A stretch of 64,000 nt of DNA, from contig NZ_BAABCY010000036.1 of assembly GCF_039539345.1 (NCBI RefSeq), positions 62,001 to 126,000 on the forward strand, read 5' to 3'. The position numbers and the translations under genes were made by a program. How positions within the stretch are numbered: position 1 is the stretch's first letter; each line of letters opens with the position of its first letter. The notes below the pieces were generated by a model, which saw only the letters and a program-made list of their open reading frames with translations, was not told the DNA's origin and searched no databases. The DNA is from Snuella lapsa. Its GTDB lineage: Bacteria; Bacteroidota; Bacteroidia; Flavobacteriales; Flavobacteriaceae. Positions 14,813 through 24,711 of the stretch are shown here, in pieces.

Positions 14813-15790
14813 TTAATCTAACTTAACAGACTTAATTATGGCATCAAGTTCAAACATATAATTTCGTTTATCTACTGAGGGTGCAAATACAAAACCTTCT
14901 ATAACCACCCACCTATTGTTTTTCTTGTCCTCGATCGCATAGTTTACATAGGGCCCAGCCATAAAGCCTCCTTTTAAATCCCATAATCCTTTAGTTTCTA
15001 AAGCGGGTTTGTTATCTAAAACTATTTTGGCATGGAAAGGGGTGTACGCATTTTCTGTAACCATATATGTGCCATCTAAAGTTCCATGTACATGCGCTTT
15101 GCCTATGGAGTCCCTGGTTTTTATAATTTGATTAATAATACTATCGTTTCGCTTTATCGCATTATAAGGCAATTCGTAAACCAACAAATTTGTGCTTCCT
15201 GTTGTGATATCTTTACGGATCCAAAAGAAATTGCCTTCCTCTTTTGCTATTCTAAATACCGAAGGAAACTTAAGGTGCACTCCCATTTTTTCCTGCATTG
15301 CTTTATTCTTATGCAATGCCTTGGCTATGCGCCGTTGGAGTTCTTTTAATTCTTCTTTTTTAAACTCTTCTAATATTTTATCGGAATTTGTTTCTATAAC
15401 CTCGATAAGAGCTTCTTTTGTAGGTCCTGAAACAATAATTACTTTTTGGGGCTTTGCATATATATCCTTTTCTACTTTTAGCCCAGCTTCTTTCCCAAGC
15501 TCTATTTTTAAAAGGGTCCTATTTCTAGTAACAAAGCCAGAGAAAACGCTTGGTGGAATTTGACTGATAACAAATGTAGGTTCGTCTTGAGGCAAGCCGT
15601 AAATAGTTGTTGTAAGGACTTTTCTTATTGCTTCTCCTAAACTTCCACTCCACATCTCGTTATCTATAACAACAGATACCTGATTGATATTCCCTGACGA
15701 ATCTAAAAGTACTTTTTGCTTTGATACTTTAGAATCACGACAGGACGTAACAAGCAATAATCCCAATATCGCTATAAAAATATTTCGCAT
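14813..15790 (-). CDS. DUF4837-family lipoprotein
   Basis: This 325-aa predicted outer-envelope lipoprotein has the signal peptide MRNIFIAILGLLLVTSC with the lipobox LVTSC and lipidated Cys17. The mature part matches what I recognise as DUF4837, a Bacteroidota-specific family of unknown function: SVVIDNEMWSGSLGEAIRKVL near the N-terminus, a central charged helix EFKKEELKELQRRIAKALH, then FWIRKDITTGSTNLLVYELPY and GGFMAGPYVNYAIEDKKNN. It starts 23 bp after the stop of the upstream LysM transglycosylase gene, so both are probably expressed together, which suggests a cell-envelope role. No catalytic motif is visible. Confidence 0.75.
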   Translation of the reverse strand: MRNIFIAILGLLLVTSCRDSKVSKQKVLLDSSGNINQVSVVIDNEMWSGSLGEAIRKVLTTTIYGLPQDEPTFVISQIPPSVFSGFVTRNRTLLKIELGKEAGLKVEKDIYAKPQKVIIVSGPTKEALIEVIETNSDKILEEFKKEELKELQRRIAKALHKNKAMQEKMGVHLKFPSVFRIAKEEGNFFWIRKDITTGSTNLLVYELPYNAIKRNDSIINQIIKTRDSIGKAHVHGTLDGTYMVTENAYTPFHAKIVLDNKPALETKGLWDLKGGFMAGPYVNYAIEDKKNNRWVVIEGFVFAPSVDKRNYMFELDAIIKSVKLD

Positions 15791-15813
15791 TATATTTTAG
15801 GTTTAATAGGAAC

Positions 15814-17355
15814 TTAACCTTTCGATATTTTAAGTTTCATTCCCGGTTTTAATTTTGTCCCACTAATATCGTTCCAATCTTTAATATTTTGAACAGAAAC
15901 CCCTGAAAATTTTTGAGAAATGCTCCACAAAGAGTCTCCTTCTTTAACAGTATAAATTGTTACATTGCCTGTAAGTGTTGATTTTGTTGTTACAGCTGCC
16001 GATGGGACATACTGTTTTCTTGGATATATGGTTAATCGTTGCCCTATTCTTAAATTATTGCTTCTTAAACCATTCCATTGTTTTATTTGACTTACACGCA
16101 CACCATAGCGTCTAGATATTTTCCCCAAATAATCGCCTGCTTTTACTTTATATCGAATTCTACTATCATTATTAAAGAACTGTGGCAAAGGTTTTTCACG
16201 TTTATCAAATTCAGCTTTAGCAAATGCGTATATTTCTTTTTCATTATTCACGAACGCTCCCACAACTTCATTAGGCAGCCTCAAAACATAATTTTTCCCT
16301 TTTATAATGGGAATAATATCCAATTTATAAGAGGGATTTAAAAACTGTAATGCTTCAATAGGTGTACCTGTTACTTCGGAGACCTGATCTAATGTTATCA
16401 TTTGTTTTACCCTTACTGTATCGGTTTCAAAATAAGCAAACTCGGGCTTTATACGCTTAAATCCGTGCGCTTCGGCATATTCAAAAATGTACATCGTTGC
16501 TAAAAATGCAGGTAAATATCCTGCCGTTTCCCTAGGCAAGTTGTGTCGTATATTCCAATAATTTTGATAGCCCCCAGACCTTCTAATCGCTTTTGTTACA
16601 TTGCCTGGTCCGGAATTGTATGCTGCCAATGCCAAATCCCAATCGCCAAATATCTCATATAATTTTGACAAGTATTCTGTAGCTGCTTTTGTGGACTTTA
16701 TAGGATCGCAACGCTCATCAACATAACTACTCACATCTAAGTCATACATTTTACCTGTAGCAAACATAAACTGCCATAAACCGGTTGCACCAACCCTGGA
16801 CTTAGCTCGTGGCTTTAATGCCGATTCTACTATGGCCAAATATTTTATTTCCAATGGAATACCTTGATTATCTAACTCCCTTTCGAACAATGGAAAATAA
16901 AAGGCGCTCAAGGTAATCAGTTTTTGTAATGTTTCCCTACGGTTTTTTAAATAGGATTTAATAACGCTTTCCAAAGACGGATTATAGGCTACGTTAAAAG
17001 GTGTTTTTGCATCCAACTCTTTTAATCTTGCCTTTAGGGTATCTGTTGGCAACTCCAGATAATCTACGGTCTCGTATGTTAGCTCTGTAACCGACTTATA
17101 AATTGTATCGAATAATGTATTACTATAAATCTCTTCGTACCATTTCTTATCCAAGTCAGCAAGCTCTTTAACGTCAGCCCTATCTTTAATTGACGTACTA
17201 TCTGGAAGTACCGGTATTTGTTTTTCAACTTTTAAATCTCCATCGATTATTGAATCCACTACTGCCTTTTTTTGAAGAGGAATAGAATCTTGTGTTTGTG
17301 CTGTTCCAACACAAAATGTACTTAAAAATAATAATGAAAGAAAAAATTTAGCCAT
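15814..17355 (-). CDS. MltD-like lytic transglycosylase with two LysM domains
   Basis: This 513-aa exported protein has a signal peptide at residues 1-19 (cleavage after CVGTAQ) and an N-terminal linker to ~100. A goose-type/SLT transglycosylase domain at ~150-300 has ESALKPRAKSRVGATGLWQFM, which contains the catalytic Glu, and LALAAYNSGPGNVTKAIRRSG. Two peptidoglycan-binding LysM repeats lie at ~404-447 (YKVKAGDYLGKISRRYGV) and ~468-511 (YTVKEGDSLWSISQKFSG). It would cleave the MurNAc-GlcNAc bond non-hydrolytically to form anhydro-muropeptides during wall turnover. It is the first gene of a two-gene unit with the DUF4837 lipoprotein and lies 79 bp downstream of pgk. Confidence 0.9.
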   Translation of the reverse strand: MAKFFLSLLFLSTFCVGTAQTQDSIPLQKKAVVDSIIDGDLKVEKQIPVLPDSTSIKDRADVKELADLDKKWYEEIYSNTLFDTIYKSVTELTYETVDYLELPTDTLKARLKELDAKTPFNVAYNPSLESVIKSYLKNRRETLQKLITLSAFYFPLFERELDNQGIPLEIKYLAIVESALKPRAKSRVGATGLWQFMFATGKMYDLDVSSYVDERCDPIKSTKAATEYLSKLYEIFGDWDLALAAYNSGPGNVTKAIRRSGGYQNYWNIRHNLPRETAGYLPAFLATMYIFEYAEAHGFKRIKPEFAYFETDTVRVKQMITLDQVSEVTGTPIEALQFLNPSYKLDIIPIIKGKNYVLRLPNEVVGAFVNNEKEIYAFAKAEFDKREKPLPQFFNNDSRIRYKVKAGDYLGKISRRYGVRVSQIKQWNGLRSNNLRIGQRLTIYPRKQYVPSAAVTTKSTLTGNVTIYTVKEGDSLWSISQKFSGVSVQNIKDWNDISGTKLKPGMKLKISKG

Positions 17356-17434
17356 ATCTGTCGTTTCGGTTAGGTAGGAACGATGATACGGCTAAATTCG
17401 TATATTTTATGGTAATTAAAAAACTTAAAGGCTG

Positions 17435-18622
17435 TTATTCCAAAATAGCAGCAATTCCAGGCAATGTTTTCCCTTCTAGACTTTCCAACATAGCGCCACC
17501 ACCTGTACTTACATAGCTCACTTTATTTTCAAACCCAAACTGCTTTACGGCAGCTACAGAATCACCTCCACCTACTAACGAGAAAGCACCATTTTTTGTT
17601 GCTTCGGCTATGGAGTTACCTAACTCGATAGTTCCCCCTGCAAAGCTTTCCATTTCGAAAACGCCTAATGGGCCGTTCCAAAGGATGGTTTTAGATTGTA
17701 ATACAACTTCATGGAATTGTTCTCTAGACTTTGGCCCGGCATCTACGCCTTCCCATCCTTCAGGAATATTACGAATGTCTACTACTTGGGTATTAGCATC
17801 ATTACTAAAAGCATCGGCAGCAATCACATCTACAGGAATATGTACTTGTACGTTCTTAGCTTCGGCTTGTTTTAATATATCTAAAGCAAGCTCCATTTTA
17901 TCGTCTTCACATATAGAATTCCCTATTGACCCTCCTTGTGCTTTAATAAATGTAAAGGACATACCTCCTCCAATAATTAAATGATCTACTTTATCAAGAA
18001 TATTTTCTATAATTGTAATCTTCGACGACACTTTAGCGCCTCCTAAAATAGCCAAAACTGGTTTTTCTCCTGTTTCCATCACTTTATTGATACTCTCTAT
18101 TTCTTGTGCCAATAAATTTCCAAAACATTTATATTCAGGAAAAAATTGGGCCACTATAGTTGTTGAAGCATGCGCTCTATGTGCCGTTCCAAATGCATCG
18201 TTAACATAAATATCTCCTAGCTTAGAAAGTTGTTTGGCAAAATCCTTATCGCCAGCTGTTTCTTCCTTATGAAATCTTAAATTCTCTAATAACAAAATTT
18301 GTCCGGGCTGCAATGCTGCTGCTGCGGCTTCAGCCTTTTCACCAACACATTGGTCTACAAACTTTACTTCAACCCCTAATATATCTTCAACTTTGGCAAC
18401 AATGTGACGTAATGAAAATTCATCTTGAACACCTTTAGGCCGTCCTAAGTGCGACATTAAAATACAGCTTCCCCCATCCTCTAAAATCTTTACAATAGTA
18501 GGTTTGGCTGAAATAATGCGAGTTGCATCGGTTACTTCAAAATTTTCATTTAACGGCACATTAAAATCAACACGGATCAATGCTTTCTTATTCTCAAAAT
18601 TAAAGTCACTAAGAGTTTTCAT
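17435..18622 (-). CDS. pgk: phosphoglycerate kinase
   Basis: Pgk transfers the acyl phosphate of 1,3-bisphosphoglycerate to ADP, the first ATP-forming step of glycolysis, and runs in reverse in gluconeogenesis. At 395 aa it has the normal bacterial length. The N-terminal RVDFNVPLNENFEVTD signature at ~17-32, MSHLGRPKG, NDAFGTAHRAHAST, the hinge GGAKVSSKI and the C-terminal nucleotide-binding GGGDSVAAVKQFG are all present. There is no sign of damage. The 5' leader is long if the TATATTTG at 18839-18832 is its -7 box, but no -33 element supports this strongly. Confidence 0.97.
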   Translation of the reverse strand: MKTLSDFNFENKKALIRVDFNVPLNENFEVTDATRIISAKPTIVKILEDGGSCILMSHLGRPKGVQDEFSLRHIVAKVEDILGVEVKFVDQCVGEKAEAAAAALQPGQILLLENLRFHKEETAGDKDFAKQLSKLGDIYVNDAFGTAHRAHASTTIVAQFFPEYKCFGNLLAQEIESINKVMETGEKPVLAILGGAKVSSKITIIENILDKVDHLIIGGGMSFTFIKAQGGSIGNSICEDDKMELALDILKQAEAKNVQVHIPVDVIAADAFSNDANTQVVDIRNIPEGWEGVDAGPKSREQFHEVVLQSKTILWNGPLGVFEMESFAGGTIELGNSIAEATKNGAFSLVGGGDSVAAVKQFGFENKVSYVSTGGGAMLESLEGKTLPGIAAILE

Positions 18623-18843
18623 CTGTTTATATTTATTGTTTTATAGGTCATGCTCCATTTTCTTTTATCCTATGCAAAACCCAAAGGGTTTGTACAAGAT
18701 AAAATTTGCCAATAAGCATCTAACTCTGTTAAGAGATGTCGCCCCTTTTGCTTTTAGGTGTCAACTAATGGTTATGGCTCATTTAAATGTTATATAAAGC
18801 ATTATTATTATTAATAAATGCTTTAGAACTGCAAATATAAATT

Positions 18844-18882
18844 AAGAATCCGAGTAACTTAATAAAAATTACTCGGATTCTT
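18844..18882. terminator. Terminator hairpin downstream of the T9SS cargo gene
   Basis: AAGAATCCGAGTAA pairs perfectly with TTACTCGGATTCTT across an 11-base loop, and T-rich DNA follows on the minus strand. It lies 26 bp past the stop of the gene at 18908-19756 and separates it from pgk. Confidence 0.8.
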
Positions 18883-18907
18883 AAAATTGTTAAGCTTAAA
18901 TAGCTTC

Positions 18908-19756
18908 TTACTTCTTAATTACTTTTAAACTTTGGGATATTGTTCCTGCAGTTATTTTGGCTATATAGACGCCTTTTGGGAAAGCCGATAAATCTACATC
19001 CATACTAGTTGCATGTCCATCTTTTCTAATAACCTCTCTTCCTAATATATTATAAACGGCAACATGATCCAATACCACATTTGCCCTAAACGTCACAATA
19101 TCTTCTGTTGGGTTAGGCCCAAACGAAAAACCTTCAATGGCATCATATTTTGAAGATAAGGTGGCTGTTTTAATTTGAAAATCATCAAAACCCAGATATG
19201 CGTTTCCATTTTGATACACGATCAATCTCATACGCGCATACTCATGTCCTGATGGGATATTGTACTTAACTTCTTCCCAACCTCTAGAATTATACCTGCC
19301 GTTTTGGTTTGTTTTAAAAATATCCTCCTTATAATCGTAAGTATCCCATTCCGTATCATCGTCGTAAGCAATCTCATAACGAATATAATCTCCTGAATCT
19401 AAACCAACGTATTGTACTCGAAATGTTATTTCTGCTGGTAAACCGTCTAGGTTAACAGTATCGAACATAAGGATATGCTCTGGTGAGGCTTTGCCTGTAA
19501 CCGACTCCGAATAAGCATTGTCCAAATCACGACCGGCTATATAGGTCGTTCCGGAAAAAGCCCTATCTATCCTTCCATTGGCTTTGGATAATTTTCCCCA
19601 AATATCGGTACCATTGTTTTTTGAATAAAACGGAATATTAGATGTGTAGCCCCAGCTATCTTTATTACTATTATCAAAGCCCTGTTTTGAAACCTGTGCT
19701 TTCAAAATAAACGAACTGGCAACTAGAAACAATAAGGTTAATGTAGTCTTGTTCAT
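18908..19756 (-). CDS. Secreted T9SS type A cargo protein (C-terminal sorting domain)
   Basis: This 282-aa protein has a signal peptide at 1-20 (MNKTTLTLLFLVASSFILKAQ). A single jelly-roll-like domain of ~170 residues follows (SWGYTSNIPFYSKNNGTDIWGK, GDYIRYEIAYDDDTEW, YARMRLIVYQNGNAYLGFDDFQ), resembling MAM/carbohydrate-binding modules. The last ~80 residues form a Por-secretion-system type A sorting domain: FSFGPNPTEDIVTF, VYNILGREVIRKDG, LSAFPKGVYIAKI and a terminal SLKVIKK. It is therefore predicted to cross the outer membrane via T9SS and be attached to or released from the surface. The ligand is unknown. It is monocistronic. Confidence 0.85.
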   Translation of the reverse strand: MNKTTLTLLFLVASSFILKAQVSKQGFDNSNKDSWGYTSNIPFYSKNNGTDIWGKLSKANGRIDRAFSGTTYIAGRDLDNAYSESVTGKASPEHILMFDTVNLDGLPAEITFRVQYVGLDSGDYIRYEIAYDDDTEWDTYDYKEDIFKTNQNGRYNSRGWEEVKYNIPSGHEYARMRLIVYQNGNAYLGFDDFQIKTATLSSKYDAIEGFSFGPNPTEDIVTFRANVVLDHVAVYNILGREVIRKDGHATSMDVDLSAFPKGVYIAKITAGTISQSLKVIKK

Positions 19757-19905
19757 AACATTTTAATTTAAATAACTAAAACAGAATAGATTAATGAGGG
19801 ATTCAAATCTAAAATAAATTCATTCTAAAGCCTTACATACTCGATAATCGGCTAGGATTTTAGTCTTAATGCATTACTTAATGTGTAATCTTTTATGAAT
19901 TCGGT

Positions 19906-19913
19906 TATATTTG
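19906..19913 (+). promoter_or_regulatory. Candidate -7 box giving a near-leaderless holB transcript
   Basis: TATATTTG ends 4 bp before the holB ATG at 19918, so transcription would begin at or just inside the start codon region. There is no convincing -33 TTG. This is weak evidence for a leaderless mRNA. Confidence 0.3.
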
Positions 19914-19917
19914 CCCT

Positions 19918-21072
19918 ATGTTGTTTTCAGAAATTATAGGACAAGAGCATATAAAGGCCCATCTCATTCAAACTGTTGAGAATAACCGTATTCCACATGC
20001 GCAGTTGTTTGTTGGTCCTGAAGGAAGTGGTACCTTACCCACAGCTATTGCATATGTGCAATACCTTTTATGCAGCAATAGTGATGGAGAAAACCTTAAT
20101 GGGAACGAATCATGTAATTTAAAGTTTAAGAAATTTTCCCATCCTGACTTACATTTTGCCTTTCCTGTAACTACAAGCAACAAAGTTAAGAGTCATCCTG
20201 TTTCGAGCCACTATATGGAAGAATGGCGACAATTACTAAATGAACAACCTTACGGCAATTTATTTGATTGGTACAAATTATTGGGTGTTGACAATAAGCA
20301 AGGTCAAATAGGTGTCGACGAGGCTCAGGATATAGTAAAGTCATTATCCTTAAAATCTTATGAAGGTGGTTATAAAGTCATGCTTATATGGATGGCTGAA
20401 AAAATGAACACAGCCTGCGCCAACAAACTTTTAAAGCTTATTGAGGAACCTCCCAATAAGACAATTTTTATCCTCATTGCTGAAGACGAAGAGCAAATAA
20501 TTAACACGATTAGATCACGTTGCCAAATACTGCATTTCCCTCCTCTAGCAGAAAACGCAGTAAAACAAGCCCTAATAGACAAATACACCTTAGAGGAAGC
20601 AATTGCAACAAAGATTGCGCACCAAGCCAATGGCAATTTTAATAAGGCTTGTGATCTAGTATATCAAGACTCTGAAGACTTGCAATTCGAAACCTGGTTT
20701 ATTTTCTGGATTCGTAGTGCTTTTAAGGCCAAAGGCAATAAAACAGCCATACACGATCTTATTTCATGGAGTGAGGATATTGCAAAAACGGGGCGCGAGA
20801 CCCAAAAGCAGTTTTTACACTTTTGCCTAGATTTTTTTAGACAAGCTCTTTTACTAAACTACAACGCTACAGGTCTTGTTTATTTAGAAACTAAAACTGA
20901 CAAGTTCAAACTGGAGAATTTTGCGCCTTTTGTTCATAACAATAATATTTTAGAAATCAATCAAGAGTTACAAGATGCTATTTATCACATTGAGCGTAAC
21001 GGAAATTCTAAAATTATTTTAACCGATTTGTCCATAAAACTTACACGCTTACTACACAAAAAATCGGTTTAG
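19918..21072 (+). CDS. holB: DNA polymerase III subunit delta' (clamp-loader subunit)
   Basis: This 384-aa AAA+ clamp-loader protein starts with IIGQEHIKAHLIQTVENNRIPHAQLFVGPEGSG, the delta'/DnaX N-terminal module with a degenerate Walker A (GPEGSGT). The LKLIEEPPNKTIFILIAED and TIRSRCQILHFPPL motifs are characteristic of delta'/gamma; the SRC element acts as the arginine-finger region. Delta' helps load the beta sliding clamp on primed DNA. The DEAQDIVKSLSLKSYEGGYKVMLIW stretch is also typical of bacterial HolB. It is a single plus-strand gene between two minus-strand units, converging on the TonB receptor gene with only 15 bp between stops. Confidence 0.87.
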   Translation: MLFSEIIGQEHIKAHLIQTVENNRIPHAQLFVGPEGSGTLPTAIAYVQYLLCSNSDGENLNGNESCNLKFKKFSHPDLHFAFPVTTSNKVKSHPVSSHYMEEWRQLLNEQPYGNLFDWYKLLGVDNKQGQIGVDEAQDIVKSLSLKSYEGGYKVMLIWMAEKMNTACANKLLKLIEEPPNKTIFILIAEDEEQIINTIRSRCQILHFPPLAENAVKQALIDKYTLEEAIATKIAHQANGNFNKACDLVYQDSEDLQFETWFIFWIRSAFKAKGNKTAIHDLISWSEDIAKTGRETQKQFLHFCLDFFRQALLLNYNATGLVYLETKTDKFKLENFAPFVHNNNILEINQELQDAIYHIERNGNSKIILTDLSIKLTRLLHKKSV

Positions 21073-21087
21073 GTCAAAGAATATAAC

Positions 21088-23442
21088 CTAAAATTCAACT
21101 CTAAAAACAAGATTTGGTGTTAACCCAACCGACGTTTTATTAATTTCCCGAAGTACTTGACCGTTGTCGGTATTACTTTGACGTTTCTCATATTTTCTGC
21201 TCAAAATATTCTTTTGATTATAAACATTCAATATAGAAACACCTATTTTACCTTTCCATGTGTCTCTTTTGGACATATTAAACTTATAAGTGGTCGATAT
21301 ATCAAGTCGGTGGTAGTTTGGCAATCGGGCAGCATTGGTTTCTTCAAAATCTATAACTGTTCCATCTGGCGTGTCCTTAAGTCCTTTAGCTTCGGTGTAG
21401 GGAATTCCTGTTCTTATGTTCCAACCTAAAGAGACGTCAACATTCTCCCATTCATAGGTATGGGACCAAGTAAAATGGTGTGTTATATCGGCATTTCCAG
21501 AAAAAGCATTTCCATTATTAATGTTACTAAAAGTGAAATCGTTATCCATTAAAGAATAACTTAGCCACGTTCTGTAATCTTGAATTTTCTTCTTTAACAA
21601 TACATCCATGCCCAACACCTTGCTTCTTCCTTTTGAGAAAAAATCATCAATATTATCAAAGCCTAACGTAAATGAGGTCAGACCTTTTATCTTTTTATAA
21701 TAGCCCTCAACGTCAATATGCCATCCATTTTTATTGAAAACAAAACCCGATGTAAATTGCATGCTCTCTAATACTGGTATACCCTTACCGTCTGACAGTA
21801 CCCAAATTTGGTTTTCCAAACCAAACTCTTGAGTGTTAAACTCAACAACTTGACTTACCGATTGGTGCAAGCTTTCTCCTGAAACCTTAAATTTTAAATT
21901 GTTGAATAGTTTTGTTTCTATTTGAAATCGAGGTTCAACAAATAACTCATTCAATACAGAAAAGTGATTCGCCCTTAGTCCAACATTTAACATCCATTTA
22001 TTGGATTTTTTAAATTTGTAATCGGCATAAACAACATGGCTATTATTGGTTTCAAGATTTGACTCGTTAAAATTACTCTCGGGCTCTTCGCTATCTTGAA
22101 ATCCTAATGCATACTTAACTTTGTTTGAAGCAAACTGATAACCAAAACCAAGTGTAGTGGCCTTATTAACATGCCAATTGGTATCGAACTCCAAACCTAG
22201 ATCATCAATTCTATTTTGTTTATCCAATCGATCGTTAAATTCATCTGTAATGCTGTTACTCCCTATGTATTCCAAATCAAAATTAGAATAATATGCACTA
22301 ACAGATTGCGAAAAAGCTTTATTGTAGTTATGATTCCACTTTATACTTGAACCTTGGTTTTTTATATCCAGTTGATCTCTAGAAGCTTCACCGTATTCCT
22401 CTATTAAAAATCCATAATCCAATTTATTCTTGGTAAATAAATTACTTATTAAAATGGTATTGTTTTCATTGGGTTTAGCAATAGCCTTAACCGTAAAATC
22501 CGTAAAATAAAACAAATCTTTAGTTGTTGTTACTTCATCATCTTCAAACACTTTATTCCCCTCAGATATTTTGGTTTCTTGAAACACGCGCTTAGATAAA
22601 TTCCTAAATGTTTTTGTATCAATAATATCGGTAAAAGACCGTCTGGCAGATACCATTACTGCCGTTTTTTCACCTACTGGTACTTTTAAATACGCGTCGG
22701 CATGTGTCATATTAAACCCAGCTCCTCCTTCTACTTTCTTTGGAATTTCGTTATCTGAGGTAATATCTACCACACCCGATATCCTATTTCCATAACGTGC
22801 TTTCGTTCCATTTTTATACAATTTAACCTCCTCTGTAATATAAGGGTTTAATGCCGAAATCGTTCCAAAAAAATGTCCTGAATAGTACATTTTAATACCG
22901 TCCCAAAGCACTAGATTCTGATCTGGTGTGCCGCCTCGTATAAATAAACCAGAAGCTGTTTCGGTTGGGCTTTGCACGCCTGGCAACAACTGAATGCTTT
23001 GCAAAACATCTGGCTCTGTTAAACCTGGTAATATGCCTAGTCTTTCTGGGGATAAAGAAACTGATGTATCGTCATTTTCTTTACTTATACCGGTAGTTAA
23101 ATACTCTTTAATATAAACCTGCTGTAAATGTTGTGTATCTGTTAAGCTTCGCTTTTTAATCTTCTTTACAATATAATACCGCTCCGATTCTTTTTTAAAA
23201 CGAATATTTACTTGTGCTTCTATGGCAAATAGTATCTCAAGCAACGTAGCATCTTCAATATCCAGGTTAATAAATTGATCGTTTGTTATTTCTGAATTAT
23301 AAGAAAATTTAATATTAAACTTCGATTCTAAATCGGCAAAAACAGTATTTAAAGCAGTATTGGAATAATTTACTGTTGCCTTTTCTTGAGACAGTCCAAA
23401 AAACGTAACAAATAGTAAGGAAATTGCTAGTTTATATTTCAT
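21088..23442 (-). CDS. TonB-dependent receptor with N-terminal STN signalling domain (FecA-like)
   Basis: This 784-aa outer-membrane active transporter has a signal peptide at 1-18. An STN (secretin/TonB short N-terminal) domain lies at ~25-90 (ALNTVFADLESKFNIKFSYNSE, then IEDATLLEILFAI) and a plug domain at ~125-230 (LPGVQSPTETASGLFIRGGTPDQN, LWDGIKMYYSGHFFG, YGNRISGVVDITS). A C-terminal beta barrel ends in Phe (VFRVEF). The STN domain normally contacts a FecR protein to signal substrate occupancy to a FecI sigma factor, and both genes lie just upstream in the same orientation. There is no SusD partner, so iron-siderophore or another small ligand is more likely than a glycan, but the substrate is unknown. 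Confidence 0.9.
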   Translation of the reverse strand: MKYKLAISLLFVTFFGLSQEKATVNYSNTALNTVFADLESKFNIKFSYNSEITNDQFINLDIEDATLLEILFAIEAQVNIRFKKESERYYIVKKIKKRSLTDTQHLQQVYIKEYLTTGISKENDDTSVSLSPERLGILPGLTEPDVLQSIQLLPGVQSPTETASGLFIRGGTPDQNLVLWDGIKMYYSGHFFGTISALNPYITEEVKLYKNGTKARYGNRISGVVDITSDNEIPKKVEGGAGFNMTHADAYLKVPVGEKTAVMVSARRSFTDIIDTKTFRNLSKRVFQETKISEGNKVFEDDEVTTTKDLFYFTDFTVKAIAKPNENNTILISNLFTKNKLDYGFLIEEYGEASRDQLDIKNQGSSIKWNHNYNKAFSQSVSAYYSNFDLEYIGSNSITDEFNDRLDKQNRIDDLGLEFDTNWHVNKATTLGFGYQFASNKVKYALGFQDSEEPESNFNESNLETNNSHVVYADYKFKKSNKWMLNVGLRANHFSVLNELFVEPRFQIETKLFNNLKFKVSGESLHQSVSQVVEFNTQEFGLENQIWVLSDGKGIPVLESMQFTSGFVFNKNGWHIDVEGYYKKIKGLTSFTLGFDNIDDFFSKGRSKVLGMDVLLKKKIQDYRTWLSYSLMDNDFTFSNINNGNAFSGNADITHHFTWSHTYEWENVDVSLGWNIRTGIPYTEAKGLKDTPDGTVIDFEETNAARLPNYHRLDISTTYKFNMSKRDTWKGKIGVSILNVYNQKNILSRKYEKRQSNTDNGQVLREINKTSVGLTPNLVFRVEF

Positions 23443-23507
23443 TTAGTCCATTAGTTCATTCAAATAACACCTTAAATTTAAGATAATATTACAAACAAAT
23501 ATAAAAT

Positions 23508-24446
23508 CTAGTCTTTGTTATTTGAATTAAGGACTATAATGCCTTTAGATTCATTAAAGGTATATGAATATTCCATTGGTGTAGTAACCATTTTTAAAGC
23601 CAATTTCAAATTATTATGAGGAAAGCCTCCTGTAAAACGCTTATTTAAATTGATATTAGCAATATCGCAAGTTATATTATATTGGTTTTCCAGTGCGATT
23701 AAAACTTGTGAAATTGGGGCATTATTAAATGTACTTTCTCCTATCGTCCATGAAGGATCGGTTACATTGAAATTCCATGTTTCCAATACATCACCAACTA
23801 GACGAAGCGCTTTTCCTGGCAATAAGACCGTTTCTTTTTGTAATAAGGCACACGTTACTTTTACCTTGCCTTCTTTACATTGCACTTCAAAATAACCATT
23901 TCTTGCAATAACATTAAACTCGGTTCCTAAAACTTCAACAATCCCTTCTTTTGTAAGGACTTTAAAGCTGGCTCCTTTTTCCACATCAAAAAAGGCTTCT
24001 CCCTTAAGGTTCAATAATCTATTGTCATCCCAATTTCTCTTTTTAAAATCCAATTGCGAATTGGCATTTAACTGCACCCTAGAATCATCTGGAAGCACAA
24101 TAGCTAGCTGCTCACTAAAACCTGTTCTAAATTGCGTACCCGTATTTAAAAAATAAAATATACCAAAGGCCAAAATAATTGTAGCCGCAGCCGCATAAAT
24201 AGAATTAAGAATAATCTTACGTTTTCGTGAAACTAAAGTTCTTGTCTTTATTATGTTTCGTTTACTCAATTTTATAAAATTGGACTGCGCGTCAAATTCA
24301 GGAGCTTTGAGCTTTGTAGAAGCTTGGTAAATTTTATTAAAAAGCGAATACTCTTTGGTCCTTTTAAAGGCCTCAAGCTCTTCTGTAGATAATTCTCCCG
24401 AAATCCATCTTGCTAAAAAGGAATCATCTTTATTAAATGCCTTCAT
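23508..24446 (-). CDS. FecR-family anti-sigma/transducer protein
   Basis: This 312-aa single-pass inner-membrane protein has a cytoplasmic N-terminal segment of ~85 residues (LARWISGELSTEELEAFKRTKEY) that would bind the sigma factor and a membrane helix at ~86-105 (ILNSIYAAAATIILAFGIFYFL). The periplasmic FecR domain contains LPDDSRVQLNANSQLDF, then LKGEAFFDVEKG and VLGTEFNVIAR. A C-terminal DUF4974 domain (FNNAPISQVLIALENQYNI, RFTGGFPHNNLKLALKM) is expected to contact the STN domain of the TonB receptor. Lying between the sigma factor and receptor genes, it is the relay of a three-part surface-signalling unit. Confidence 0.92.
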   Translation of the reverse strand: MKAFNKDDSFLARWISGELSTEELEAFKRTKEYSLFNKIYQASTKLKAPEFDAQSNFIKLSKRNIIKTRTLVSRKRKIILNSIYAAAATIILAFGIFYFLNTGTQFRTGFSEQLAIVLPDDSRVQLNANSQLDFKKRNWDDNRLLNLKGEAFFDVEKGASFKVLTKEGIVEVLGTEFNVIARNGYFEVQCKEGKVKVTCALLQKETVLLPGKALRLVGDVLETWNFNVTDPSWTIGESTFNNAPISQVLIALENQYNITCDIANINLNKRFTGGFPHNNLKLALKMVTTPMEYSYTFNESKGIIVLNSNNKD

Positions 24447-24711
24447 ATAGTAATGTTATTATACTTGTAAAACAGTTGATTAGAGTTTTACCCTACTTTA
24501 ATATGTACATATTTAAGAATCTTAATACTACTTCTAATTAAATTTCCTCATTTTGCAACATACCAAATACACGATTTAGATATCGAACAAACAAAAATTT
24601 CCTACCTATTATTCATTTTAATCGATAATCGAAATTTGACACCCTAAAAGTTGATTTAGAAATCAAAATGTTTCAACACCTCCCTTGAAGGCTTTCCTTC
24701 TGGAAGTATAT